Source: Saccharofermentans sp.
GTDB taxonomy: Bacteria; Bacillota; Clostridia; Saccharofermentanales; Saccharofermentanaceae
Direction of reading: 5' to 3'
Assembly (NCBI GenBank): GCA_024691325.1
Contig: JAILNR010000011.1
Coordinates: forward strand, 1 to 64,000
DNA: 64,000 bases
The position numbers and the translations under genes were made by a program. Within the stretch, counting starts at the first letter, position 1. Every line of letters starts with the position of its first letter. Below the pieces are notes generated by a model. The model made no database searches. It was not told where the DNA came from and saw only the letters and a list, made by a program, of their open reading frames with translations. This document shows, one piece after another, positions 8,474 to 16,780 of the stretch.

Positions 8474-11253
8474 CTTACTCCTTCATACTCCCATGAGTCT
8501 GTGTCGAAGATATTATCACCTGTAAATGTGTACCAGTCTCCGGGGAGGAATCTCAACGCATCAGCGCCGGCCTCAGTATCAGTTACATTCCAGTCAGGAG
8601 TGTCATATACAGTGATAGGGCCGCTGTGTCCGCTCATATTTATCGGATTTCCGGTAAACGGATTAACAGGATCGTTCACGATACCGTTTAAGGCGATGTA
8701 AGGGACATCTGCATTGGTCATGAGATCATTGCAGACCGTAAAGCCCGTTGAATCAAAATCCTTAACCATTAGAACCGGATTGTAGGCCTCGATCGTTACG
8801 TTTCCTATCAGCATCTGACTTGCAAACATATCCGCATCAAGATGGAGGATAGCATGGTCGGCAACAACAATTATCCTTGTGTTATCCCATACGCCCTGTT
8901 CTCTTAAGTAGTCGAAGTACTGTCCGAGCTGGATATAGGCCGCGACATTACTCTGGTAGTGTCTCATGGTCTGATAGGAACTCATATCAAGATAGTATCC
9001 GTTAACAGACTCATCGAACCTGTCCGCATGATCAGCGTCATATTCCGTATTATCAACTGTCTGGGAAGGCTCATACTCAGGCTCCTGCAAAAGCATAGTG
9101 CTGTGAGGCGTCTCATTATCTATATACATGAATGTACCGGGAATACCGGATTCAATATCCGTAATAGCATCAAGATTTGAAAGGACTGAGTATGCCCCCA
9201 TAAACTCCTCATTAACGCCTGTTGATTCTGACACGTTTATACCGATCTGGGGAATCGTAAATGCGCCTTCATCGGCATATCCGATATCTGCCTGATTATA
9301 CTGACCTCTGTTGTAGACCGTGTTTTGAATTACAAGAGGACTTATCTTCAATATCGAATAGCAGAAGAAATTCCTCTGCCACAGGTTCTCCTGAATCTGA
9401 TCAAAGTTGAAAGAATTCTCCAGGCTGCTTCCCGCGGTTATATATGCGTTGATGCCGTCGTACTCCTCCCCTGCGAAAACAGAAATATCCGGAGGAGATG
9501 CATATCCCGCATAAGGAGGATTGATAAGCGATACTTCAAAACCCTCGTCATGAAAAAGGAAAGGCATCACGGATAATGCTTCGTTCTGCTTCTGTTCCAA
9601 AGTCCTGCTAAGGTCTTCATTGATAGCCTGCGGAGTATAGTCGTAACCGCCGAACAATGCAGGAGCACCAAACTTCGTGTGATTTCCGTATGACAATGTA
9701 TTAGGGTAGAAAGTAAATCCGTCAAACTGATCCTGAAGTTCCGGAATCTCTTCAAAGATATAAGGAACCAGGTATCCGGGTGCCCTGTCTATCATGAGCA
9801 CCATTACATTCTTTCCATCCGAAGATAAGGGTATCTTCGGATTGTCACTTACCCACTTGGCAAGATTGACCTCATATTCGCGGTGAATGGAAGTCATGTA
9901 CGTTCCTGTCATTACAACCAGGGCCGCTATGATGATAACCGCGATTCCTTCTGAGATCTTCTTGCTTAACTTGAATAAACCTATAAAAACAGCCGCTCCG
10001 AATAAAACAAGGAAGAGATTCAAAAGCTGTAATGTGTGCGAATATGTGAAAGGCTTATCATAGATAAAATTAATGGATATCGTACCGAGATTCGTTCCAA
10101 AGAACAGATAAGTAATCATGGCTGCCGGACAAAGACCCCACCATAAAAGGCTGATGATAACTCTGCCCTTCTTCCCTGCGAGGAAGAAGAAAACGCTTCC
10201 CCAAACGATGAAGTATCCTGCGGCGATAAGACCCGCATGAATAACATAGATGTTAGGAGACTTAAGATCGAGGAAACTCATAAACTCCGAAGGAGAAGTC
10301 TTGATTACTGATGAAGGAATCAGAAAACCTGTTAATGCCGTTAAGAACAATCCGCTTAACAGGAATATATTTCTGTTGGAACTTGTGTATTCCGGAGTCT
10401 TGACTCTGATAAGATTCTCACTTGTTATCTTTTGCTTTATAAGAGCTATGACCAAAGGAAGGATGAGAAGAACTCCCACCACCGTAAGTCTTAACTGCCT
10501 TGCAAGATAAGTATCATAGACCGTATTTACAAACAGGATGATGTACACGCCGGCTGCACAGGAAACGCAGGACAAAACAAAGCCCGGACGCTTAAACCTC
10601 ATAAAGACATTCTTAAGCATCGAGAACACATTATTAAGTGTCCAGTAAAATGCCAGTCCCGACGGCGAGTTATAAAGAAGCACCAGGAACAAAAGAGCCA
10701 TACCGTAAAGCTGAACCTTGCTCTTTAAGGGCATGTCCTTTGTGTAGATGTATCCTGAGATAAAGTTGATCAATGTCATTAGTATAGGAAGAACATTAAC
10801 ACCTATACCTGCTATAACGAACATCCTGTCCGGAGATCCGAGGTCATGTATCGGTCCGAATGAAACTCCCTTCAAAAGCATGAGATTCGACAGGAATCTG
10901 TATGCCGCCATAAAGAAAGGGATCTGAAGAAGAAGTGATACCGAACCTTTAAGAACAAATAACGGTGAATAGTTATTCTGATTGTAATAGGTCTGGAGCA
11001 TCATCATTCGCTCGTCGCCCTTAAATGTCTTCTTTATATGAGCGATACCGTCTGCGAGTGAAGCTTCAAGATCTCTTTCTTCTCTTTGAACCTCATCAGC
11101 ACGCTTATAAAGAGGAAGGACCAGGAAATTTACTGCGAGGCTTAATATGATGATAGCCCAACCAGGATTGCCGACAATCCTGTTTGCAATCGAGAACACC
11201 ACTTCGAAGAATAATTCAAGCGGATAAATTAAGATTGTATATAAAGCACTCAT
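8470..11253 (-). CDS. YidC-like / sulfatase-like fusion membrane enzyme, array copy 2
   Basis: A 927-residue paralogue with the same order: YidC-like domain (1-220, Asn42 in place of the groove Arg), a membrane region (about 225-455) and an extracellular phosphatase-fold domain. Catalytic candidates are Asp489 (MIDRAPGY), Thr526 (GNHTKFG), His717 and Asp799-His800. The last pair is followed by Ala801 rather than the Gly of the usual DHG, the only copy with this change, so activity may differ. Residues 45-210 are almost identical, also at DNA level, to copy 3. It ends in WEYEGVR, whose codons supply GGAGTAAG just before the next ATG. Four-base overlaps at both ends indicate one polycistronic message. 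Confidence 0.85.
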   Translation of the reverse strand: MSALYTILIYPLELFFEVVFSIANRIVGNPGWAIIILSLAVNFLVLPLYKRADEVQREERDLEASLADGIAHIKKTFKGDERMMMLQTYYNQNNYSPLFVLKGSVSLLLQIPFFMAAYRFLSNLMLLKGVSFGPIHDLGSPDRMFVIAGIGVNVLPILMTLINFISGYIYTKDMPLKSKVQLYGMALLFLVLLYNSPSGLAFYWTLNNVFSMLKNVFMRFKRPGFVLSCVSCAAGVYIILFVNTVYDTYLARQLRLTVVGVLLILPLVIALIKQKITSENLIRVKTPEYTSSNRNIFLLSGLFLTALTGFLIPSSVIKTSPSEFMSFLDLKSPNIYVIHAGLIAAGYFIVWGSVFFFLAGKKGRVIISLLWWGLCPAAMITYLFFGTNLGTISINFIYDKPFTYSHTLQLLNLFLVLFGAAVFIGLFKLSKKISEGIAVIIIAALVVMTGTYMTSIHREYEVNLAKWVSDNPKIPLSSDGKNVMVLMIDRAPGYLVPYIFEEIPELQDQFDGFTFYPNTLSYGNHTKFGAPALFGGYDYTPQAINEDLSRTLEQKQNEALSVMPFLFHDEGFEVSLINPPYAGYASPPDISVFAGEEYDGINAYITAGSSLENSFNFDQIQENLWQRNFFCYSILKISPLVIQNTVYNRGQYNQADIGYADEGAFTIPQIGINVSESTGVNEEFMGAYSVLSNLDAITDIESGIPGTFMYIDNETPHSTMLLQEPEYEPSQTVDNTEYDADHADRFDESVNGYYLDMSSYQTMRHYQSNVAAYIQLGQYFDYLREQGVWDNTRIIVVADHAILHLDADMFASQMLIGNVTIEAYNPVLMVKDFDSTGFTVCNDLMTNADVPYIALNGIVNDPVNPFTGNPINMSGHSGPITVYDTPDWNVTDTEAGADALRFLPGDWYTFTGDNIFDTDSWEYEGVR

Positions 11254-14018
11254 CTTACTCCGTCAAACTCCCATGAGTCTGTATTATAAACCTCATTACC
11301 GTTAAATACATACCAGTCGTCTTCCGCAAATCTTAAAGCGTCGGGTCCTGCCACTGTCCAATCATCAGAATTCAGAACATAGAACGGCATCTCATGATTC
11401 ATAACGAGAGGGTTGCCTGTAAACGGATTCACAGGATTCTCGATGATACCGTTAGTCGCAATATATGGCACATCTGCGTTAGTCATTATACTTTCATCAA
11501 TACTAAAGCCGCTTGCTCCAAAATCCTTTACCATCAGGACGGGATTGAAAGCATCAATATTCATCGCGCCGATATCAAGCTGCCCGCCAAACATATTAGC
11601 ATACTGATTCATAATTCCGTGATCCGCAACTATTATTATCCTCGTGTTATCCCACACTCCCTGTGCCCTTAAGTAATCAAAATAGGAGCCAAGCTGTATG
11701 TATGCAGCAGCGTTACTTGCGTAATGGCTCATCGAAGTATAGCTGTTCATATCAAGAGAATAACCATTCACCGTACTGTCAAATCTTCCTGTATGAGCTG
11801 CATCATATTCAGTATTATCGACATACTGAAGCGGTCTGTATTCAGGGGCATGGAGAAGGATAGCATCGTGTGCCGTGTCGTTATCCATATACATAAACGT
11901 ATCCGTTGAGTCATTAACTATGGTTGTAATATCATCAAGTTCGTTAAGTGTCTCATACGCTGACATAAAATCCCTGTTAACGCCGCTGCTTATCGACGGA
12001 CCGAATCCTATCTGGGGAAGTGTGAAATCCGTCTCGTAATTAACAGGCTCTTCCGTACGGTTATATCTTCCCTCGTTATATACGGTAGCCTGTATATAAA
12101 GCGGGGAAATCTTAAAGACTGAGTAGCAGAAGAAATTACGAAGCCATATGCGCTCCTGATATTCCTCGAATTTGTAGAAGTCATCAACGATCACGCTCTT
12201 GGCATTGTATGCATTGATGCCTTCATATAAAGGCCCTGAAAAAACACTGATATCCCCGGGCGATACACCACCTGCATACGGAGGATCTATTATCGTTACT
12301 TCAAAACCATCGTCTCTGAACAATACCGGCATGACTGAAAGAGCTTCATTCTGTGTCTGCCCCAAAGTTCTGGTTGTATCACTGTTTATAGCTTCAGGAG
12401 TGTAGTCATATCCTCCAAAAAGAGCACCCGCTGCAAACTTGGTGCTGCTTCCAAAAGAAACTGTATTGGGGTAGAAGGTAAAGCCGTCATACTGCTCTTG
12501 AAGCTGCGGTATCTCATCGAAAATATAGGGAACAACAAAACCGGGGGCTCTGTCGAGCATAATAACCATTACATTTCTTCCCTGCGTCGATAACGTGATC
12601 TGGGGGAACTCGCTCTGAACTCTTTTAAGGTTTTCCTTGTACGCATCATTGATAGGTCCGATGTTGATAAAGCTCATAACTGCGGCTACTGCAACTATGA
12701 TAATGATCAAACCTTCACAGATCCTCGGAATGAAACGGTATATGAGTAAAATGCTTACAACCGCCAAGACAACCAGAATACCGTTAATAAGTTTTTGTGA
12801 GGATGTAAATTCAAAAGGCATTACATACACGAGGTTAACGGAAATATCTCCGAGGTCCGTACCGAAGAACAGATACGAGATCAGGGAAGCTGGACACAAG
12901 ATCAGCCATACCCTGCTCATCACCGCTCTTGTCTTCTCCCTTGCAAGTGCAAAGAACACGCCTCCCCACAATACAAAGAAACCGGTTGCTATAAAGAAAG
13001 CATGCCAGACATATATGATGGGGTTTTTAAGATTCATAAGATCCATGAACTCGGAAGGAGATGTTTTAATTACCGAGGACGGGATAAGGAAGCCCGTAAG
13101 GATAGCCATGAACAGTCCGCTTAAGATAAATATGTTCCTGTCCTGCTTACTGTATCCTCGGATCTTTATCTTAAGACTGTTTCCGATTCCCTTGCTCTTC
13201 GCGATTATAAAGCACAAAGGAAGCACAAGCATCAATGCGATAAGTGTAAGTCTTACCTTTCTTGTCGCATACGGTGTGTCATATAAGGTATTAACATAGA
13301 CCGCCATTACGACTCCCGTTACGGCGCAGAACAAAGAGAAAACAAGTCCCGGCTTTTTAAGCTTGTAAAGTGCGTTCTTGCAAAGAGAGAACACATTATT
13401 AAGCGTCCAGTAGAATGCAAGTCCCGACGGCGAGTTATAAAGAAGCACCAGGAACAAAAGAGCCATACCATAAAGCTGAACCTTGCTCTTTAAGGGCATG
13501 TCCTTTGTGTAGATGTATCCTGAGATAAAGTTGATCAATGTCATTAGTATAGGAAGAACATTAATACCTATACCTGCTATCACGAACATCCTGTCCGGAG
13601 ATCCGAGGTCATGTATCGGACCGAATGAAACTCCCTTCAAAAGCATGAGATTCGACAGGAATCTGTATGCCGCCATAAAGAAAGGGATCTGAAGAAGAAG
13701 TGATACCGAACCTTTAAGAACAAATAACGGTGAATAGTTATTCTGATCGTAATAGGTCTGGAGCATCATCATTCGCTCGTCGCCCTTAAATGTCTTCTTT
13801 ATGTGTGCGATACCGTCTGCAAGTGAAGCTTCAAGATCTCTTTCTTCTCTTTGAACCTCATCAGCACGCTTATAAAGAGGAAGGACCAGGAAATTTACTG
13901 CGAGGCTTAATATGATTATGGCAAGTCCGGGATTACCGACTACCCTGTTTGCAACCGAGAATACGACTTCAAAGAACAGTTCAAGCGGATATATAAAGAT
14001 TGTATATAATGCGCTCAT
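11250..14018 (-). CDS. YidC-like / sulfatase-like fusion membrane enzyme, array copy 3 (mosaic)
   Basis: A 922-residue paralogue with an intact reading frame. The YidC-like part (1-220) again has Asn42; the phosphatase-fold part has MLDRAPGF, GSSTKFAAGALFGG with the probable nucleophile Thr, TAHDAILL with the metal His, and ADHG. The gene is patchwork: the first 40 residues and residues about 207-335 match copy 4, while residues about 45-205 match copy 2 almost base for base. The last 450 residues are its own. This points to gene conversion confined to the membrane part while the outer domain diverges. Product chemistry is unknown, as for its sisters. Confidence 0.85.
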   Translation of the reverse strand: MSALYTIFIYPLELFFEVVFSVANRVVGNPGLAIIILSLAVNFLVLPLYKRADEVQREERDLEASLADGIAHIKKTFKGDERMMMLQTYYDQNNYSPLFVLKGSVSLLLQIPFFMAAYRFLSNLMLLKGVSFGPIHDLGSPDRMFVIAGIGINVLPILMTLINFISGYIYTKDMPLKSKVQLYGMALLFLVLLYNSPSGLAFYWTLNNVFSLCKNALYKLKKPGLVFSLFCAVTGVVMAVYVNTLYDTPYATRKVRLTLIALMLVLPLCFIIAKSKGIGNSLKIKIRGYSKQDRNIFILSGLFMAILTGFLIPSSVIKTSPSEFMDLMNLKNPIIYVWHAFFIATGFFVLWGGVFFALAREKTRAVMSRVWLILCPASLISYLFFGTDLGDISVNLVYVMPFEFTSSQKLINGILVVLAVVSILLIYRFIPRICEGLIIIIVAVAAVMSFINIGPINDAYKENLKRVQSEFPQITLSTQGRNVMVIMLDRAPGFVVPYIFDEIPQLQEQYDGFTFYPNTVSFGSSTKFAAGALFGGYDYTPEAINSDTTRTLGQTQNEALSVMPVLFRDDGFEVTIIDPPYAGGVSPGDISVFSGPLYEGINAYNAKSVIVDDFYKFEEYQERIWLRNFFCYSVFKISPLYIQATVYNEGRYNRTEEPVNYETDFTLPQIGFGPSISSGVNRDFMSAYETLNELDDITTIVNDSTDTFMYMDNDTAHDAILLHAPEYRPLQYVDNTEYDAAHTGRFDSTVNGYSLDMNSYTSMSHYASNAAAYIQLGSYFDYLRAQGVWDNTRIIIVADHGIMNQYANMFGGQLDIGAMNIDAFNPVLMVKDFGASGFSIDESIMTNADVPYIATNGIIENPVNPFTGNPLVMNHEMPFYVLNSDDWTVAGPDALRFAEDDWYVFNGNEVYNTDSWEFDGVR
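13025..13405 (-). repeat. Near-identical tract shared by array copies 3 and 4
   Basis: About 13025-13405 in copy 3 matches about 15785-16165 in copy 4 nearly base for base (both contain AAAGCACAAAGGAAGCACAA). It encodes the membrane segment after the YidC-like domain. The neighbouring copies lack this version. Confidence 0.7.
13405..13912 (-). repeat. Near-identical tract shared by array copies 2 and 3
   Basis: The tract from about 13405 to 13912 in copy 3 matches about 10640 to 11148 in copy 2 with only scattered differences, far closer than the rest of the two genes. Just outside it, copy 3 switches to the copy 4 sequence (GATTATGGCAAGTCCGGG). This is a conversion-tract pattern; the boundaries were set by eye. 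Confidence 0.7.
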
Positions 14019-16780
14019 CTTACTCCGTCATACTCCCATGAATCCAAATCCAGAACCGAAGTTCCGTTAAAAGAATACCAATCATCTTCAGCGAAACGCA
14101 ATTGATCCCTGTCCGCTGTTGAAGAATCATTGGAATTATATACTAATAAAGGCATCTCGTGCTGCATAATAATCGGATTGCCGGTAAAAGGATTTATGGG
14201 ATTATTGATAATCCCATAAGTTGCAAGGTACGGCACATCCGCATTGGTCATTAAACTGTCGTCTATGTTAAATCCGCTTGCACCAAAATCCTTTACCATC
14301 AAAAGCGGATTAAAGGAATCAACATTGACACCGTTTATATCAGCCTGTCCGCCAAACATATCTGCGAAGCTATCGGCTATTCCGTGATCCGCAACTATTA
14401 TTATCCTCGTGTTATCCCACACGCCCTGTGCCCTTAAGTAATCAAAATAATCTCCGAGCAAAATGAATGCAGCCGCATTGCACTGATAATGACTCATACT
14501 TAAGTGATTTGTCATATCAAGATACAGTTCTCCGTTAACAGGCTCCTCGAAGCGGTCCTGATGCGCCTCATCATAAGCCGTGTTATCAACAAACTGGAAC
14601 GGTGCATAATCAGGCTCTCTTAGCATAATGACATCATGCGTTGTATTGTTTGCCATATACATGAATGACCCGCTTATTTCCTCCACCAAAGTTATATCAT
14701 CAAGCTTGGTAAGCTCTTCATAAGCGAACATAAAGTTCTGATTAACACCAAAGCAGGTGGTCTCATCCGTAATAACCTGGGGAAGACTGAATTCGACTTC
14801 ATAGGACATACTGTCAGGCTGATTATAGCGGCCGAGATTGTAGATAATATCCTGAAACATAAGAGGTGATACCTTAAGTATTGAGAAGCAGAAGAAATTA
14901 CGAAGCCAGATCTTCTCCTGATACTGCTCAAAACTGTAGAAATCATCTGTAAGGATTCCCTCTGCGTCGTAAGCCGTTATCCCTTCATACTCAGGTCCTG
15001 AGAAAATACTGATATCACCGAATTCATCATATCCCGCATACGGGGGATCCATAACAGTTACATTAAAACCCTCATCCCTGAACAGAACCGGCATAACGGA
15101 AAGAGCCTCATTGTTCATCTGTACCAGAGTTCTTGTTGTATCGGCATTAACAGCAGCAGGAGTGTAATCGTAACCGCCGAACATAGCGGGAGCACCATAC
15201 TTGGTGTATTTACCAAAAGATAAGGTGTTCGGATACAAAGTAAACCCGTCGAACTGTGCCTCGAGTTCAGGCATCTCATTAAAGATGTAAGGAACAAGAT
15301 ATCCCGGAGCCCTGTCGAGCATGATCACCATAACGTTCCTGCCGTCAGATGATAATGTAATTTGGGGAAGATCGCTTTGAACCCTGTTAAGATTGTCTTT
15401 ATAGGCTGCGTTTACAGGTATGACATTAACAACACACATGATCGCGGAAACTACAACAAGCGTCATGATTATGAACTCGCATATTCTCGGGACAAACCTG
15501 TACAAAACAACCACGGTCAAAACCGTAAACAGCACAGCAAGAAGATTGATTGCTTTTTGCGGGAAAGAGAACTCAAGCCTTCGAAAATACATTAAGCTTA
15601 CATTAAGGTCTCCGAGGTCAGTTCCAAAGAAAAGGTAACTGACGAGTGACGCAGGGCACATCGCAAACCACAGTCTGCTCATCAGGGCCTTGACCTTGTC
15701 GCTTGCAAGTCCGAAGAAAACTCCTCCCCACACAATGAAGAATCCCAAAGCAATGAGGGAAGAATTAAGAACATATATCACCGGGTTTTTAAGATTCATA
15801 AGATCCATAAACTCTGAAGGAGATGATTTAATTACCGAGGACGGGATAAGGAAGCCCGTAAGGATAGCCATGAACAGCCCGCTTAAGATAAATATGTTCC
15901 TGTCCTGCTTACTGTATCCGCGGATCTTTATCTTAAGGCTGTTTCCAATCCCCTTGCTCTTCGCAATCATAAAGCACAAAGGAAGCACAAGCATCAATGC
16001 GATAAATGTAAGTCTTACCTTTCTTGTCGCATACGGTGTGTCATATAAGGTATTAACATAGACCGCCATTACGACTCCCGTTACGGCACAGAACAAAGAG
16101 AAAACAAGTCCCGGCTTTTTAAGTTTGTATAGCGCGTTCTTGCAAAGAGAGAACACATTATTAAGCGTCCAGTAAAATGCAAGTCCCGAAGGTGAGTTAT
16201 AAAGCAATACCAAAAACAAAAGAGCCATACCGTAAAGCTGTACCTTGCTTTTGAGCGGCATACCTCTTGTGTATATATATCCCGAGATGACATTTATTAA
16301 TGTCATTACGACAGGAAGCAGATTGATCGTGATCCCGCCTATAGGAAGCATCCTGTCGGGAGACCCCAGGTCACTTATAGGTCCGAATGATGCACCGTTT
16401 AAAAGTGCAAGGTTCGACAGAAAACTATACGCCGCCATGAAGAACGGAATCTGAAGAAGAAGTGATACCGAACCTTTGAGCACATACAAAGGAGAATAAT
16501 TATTCTCCCTGTAAAATGCCTGAAGCATCATCATTCTCTCGTCGCCTTTAAAGGCTTTCCTGATACGGGCTATACCGCTTTGTAAGGATTCCTCGAGTTC
16601 TCTTTCCTGCTTTTGAACTTCATCTGCTCTGTTATAAAGCGGAAGCACCAGGAAATTTACTGCGAGGCTTAATATGATTATGGCAAGTCCGGGATTACCG
16701 ACTACCCTGTTTGCAATCGAGAATACGACTTCAAAGAACAGTCTCAAGGGAAATATGAAAACCGTATAAAGAGCATTCAT
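14015..16780 (-). CDS. YidC-like / sulfatase-like fusion membrane enzyme, array copy 4
   Basis: A 921-residue paralogue starting MNALYTVF rather than MSALYT. It keeps the YidC-like helices with Asn42, the extra membrane helices, and in the outer domain MLDRAPGYLVPYI, GKYTKYGAPAMFGGYDYT (probable Thr nucleophile), TTHDVIMLREP (metal His) and ADHG. The ectodomain loops between the nucleophile and the histidine differ strongly from the other copies, consistent with different acceptors. Its ATG overlaps the stop of copy 5 by 4 bases. Its C-terminus WEYDGVR encodes the GGAG ribosome site for copy 3. Confidence 0.85.
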   Translation of the reverse strand: MNALYTVFIFPLRLFFEVVFSIANRVVGNPGLAIIILSLAVNFLVLPLYNRADEVQKQERELEESLQSGIARIRKAFKGDERMMMLQAFYRENNYSPLYVLKGSVSLLLQIPFFMAAYSFLSNLALLNGASFGPISDLGSPDRMLPIGGITINLLPVVMTLINVISGYIYTRGMPLKSKVQLYGMALLFLVLLYNSPSGLAFYWTLNNVFSLCKNALYKLKKPGLVFSLFCAVTGVVMAVYVNTLYDTPYATRKVRLTFIALMLVLPLCFMIAKSKGIGNSLKIKIRGYSKQDRNIFILSGLFMAILTGFLIPSSVIKSSPSEFMDLMNLKNPVIYVLNSSLIALGFFIVWGGVFFGLASDKVKALMSRLWFAMCPASLVSYLFFGTDLGDLNVSLMYFRRLEFSFPQKAINLLAVLFTVLTVVVLYRFVPRICEFIIMTLVVVSAIMCVVNVIPVNAAYKDNLNRVQSDLPQITLSSDGRNVMVIMLDRAPGYLVPYIFNEMPELEAQFDGFTLYPNTLSFGKYTKYGAPAMFGGYDYTPAAVNADTTRTLVQMNNEALSVMPVLFRDEGFNVTVMDPPYAGYDEFGDISIFSGPEYEGITAYDAEGILTDDFYSFEQYQEKIWLRNFFCFSILKVSPLMFQDIIYNLGRYNQPDSMSYEVEFSLPQVITDETTCFGVNQNFMFAYEELTKLDDITLVEEISGSFMYMANNTTHDVIMLREPDYAPFQFVDNTAYDEAHQDRFEEPVNGELYLDMTNHLSMSHYQCNAAAFILLGDYFDYLRAQGVWDNTRIIIVADHGIADSFADMFGGQADINGVNVDSFNPLLMVKDFGASGFNIDDSLMTNADVPYLATYGIINNPINPFTGNPIIMQHEMPLLVYNSNDSSTADRDQLRFAEDDWYSFNGTSVLDLDSWEYDGVR

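Noticed and set aside
12637-13299. Plus-strand ORF of 220 codons inside array copy 3 (and a similar one in copy 4)
   Set aside because: It is the antisense shadow of a conserved membrane region; the protein has no recognisable domain and the opposite strand codes for a clear paralogue family.
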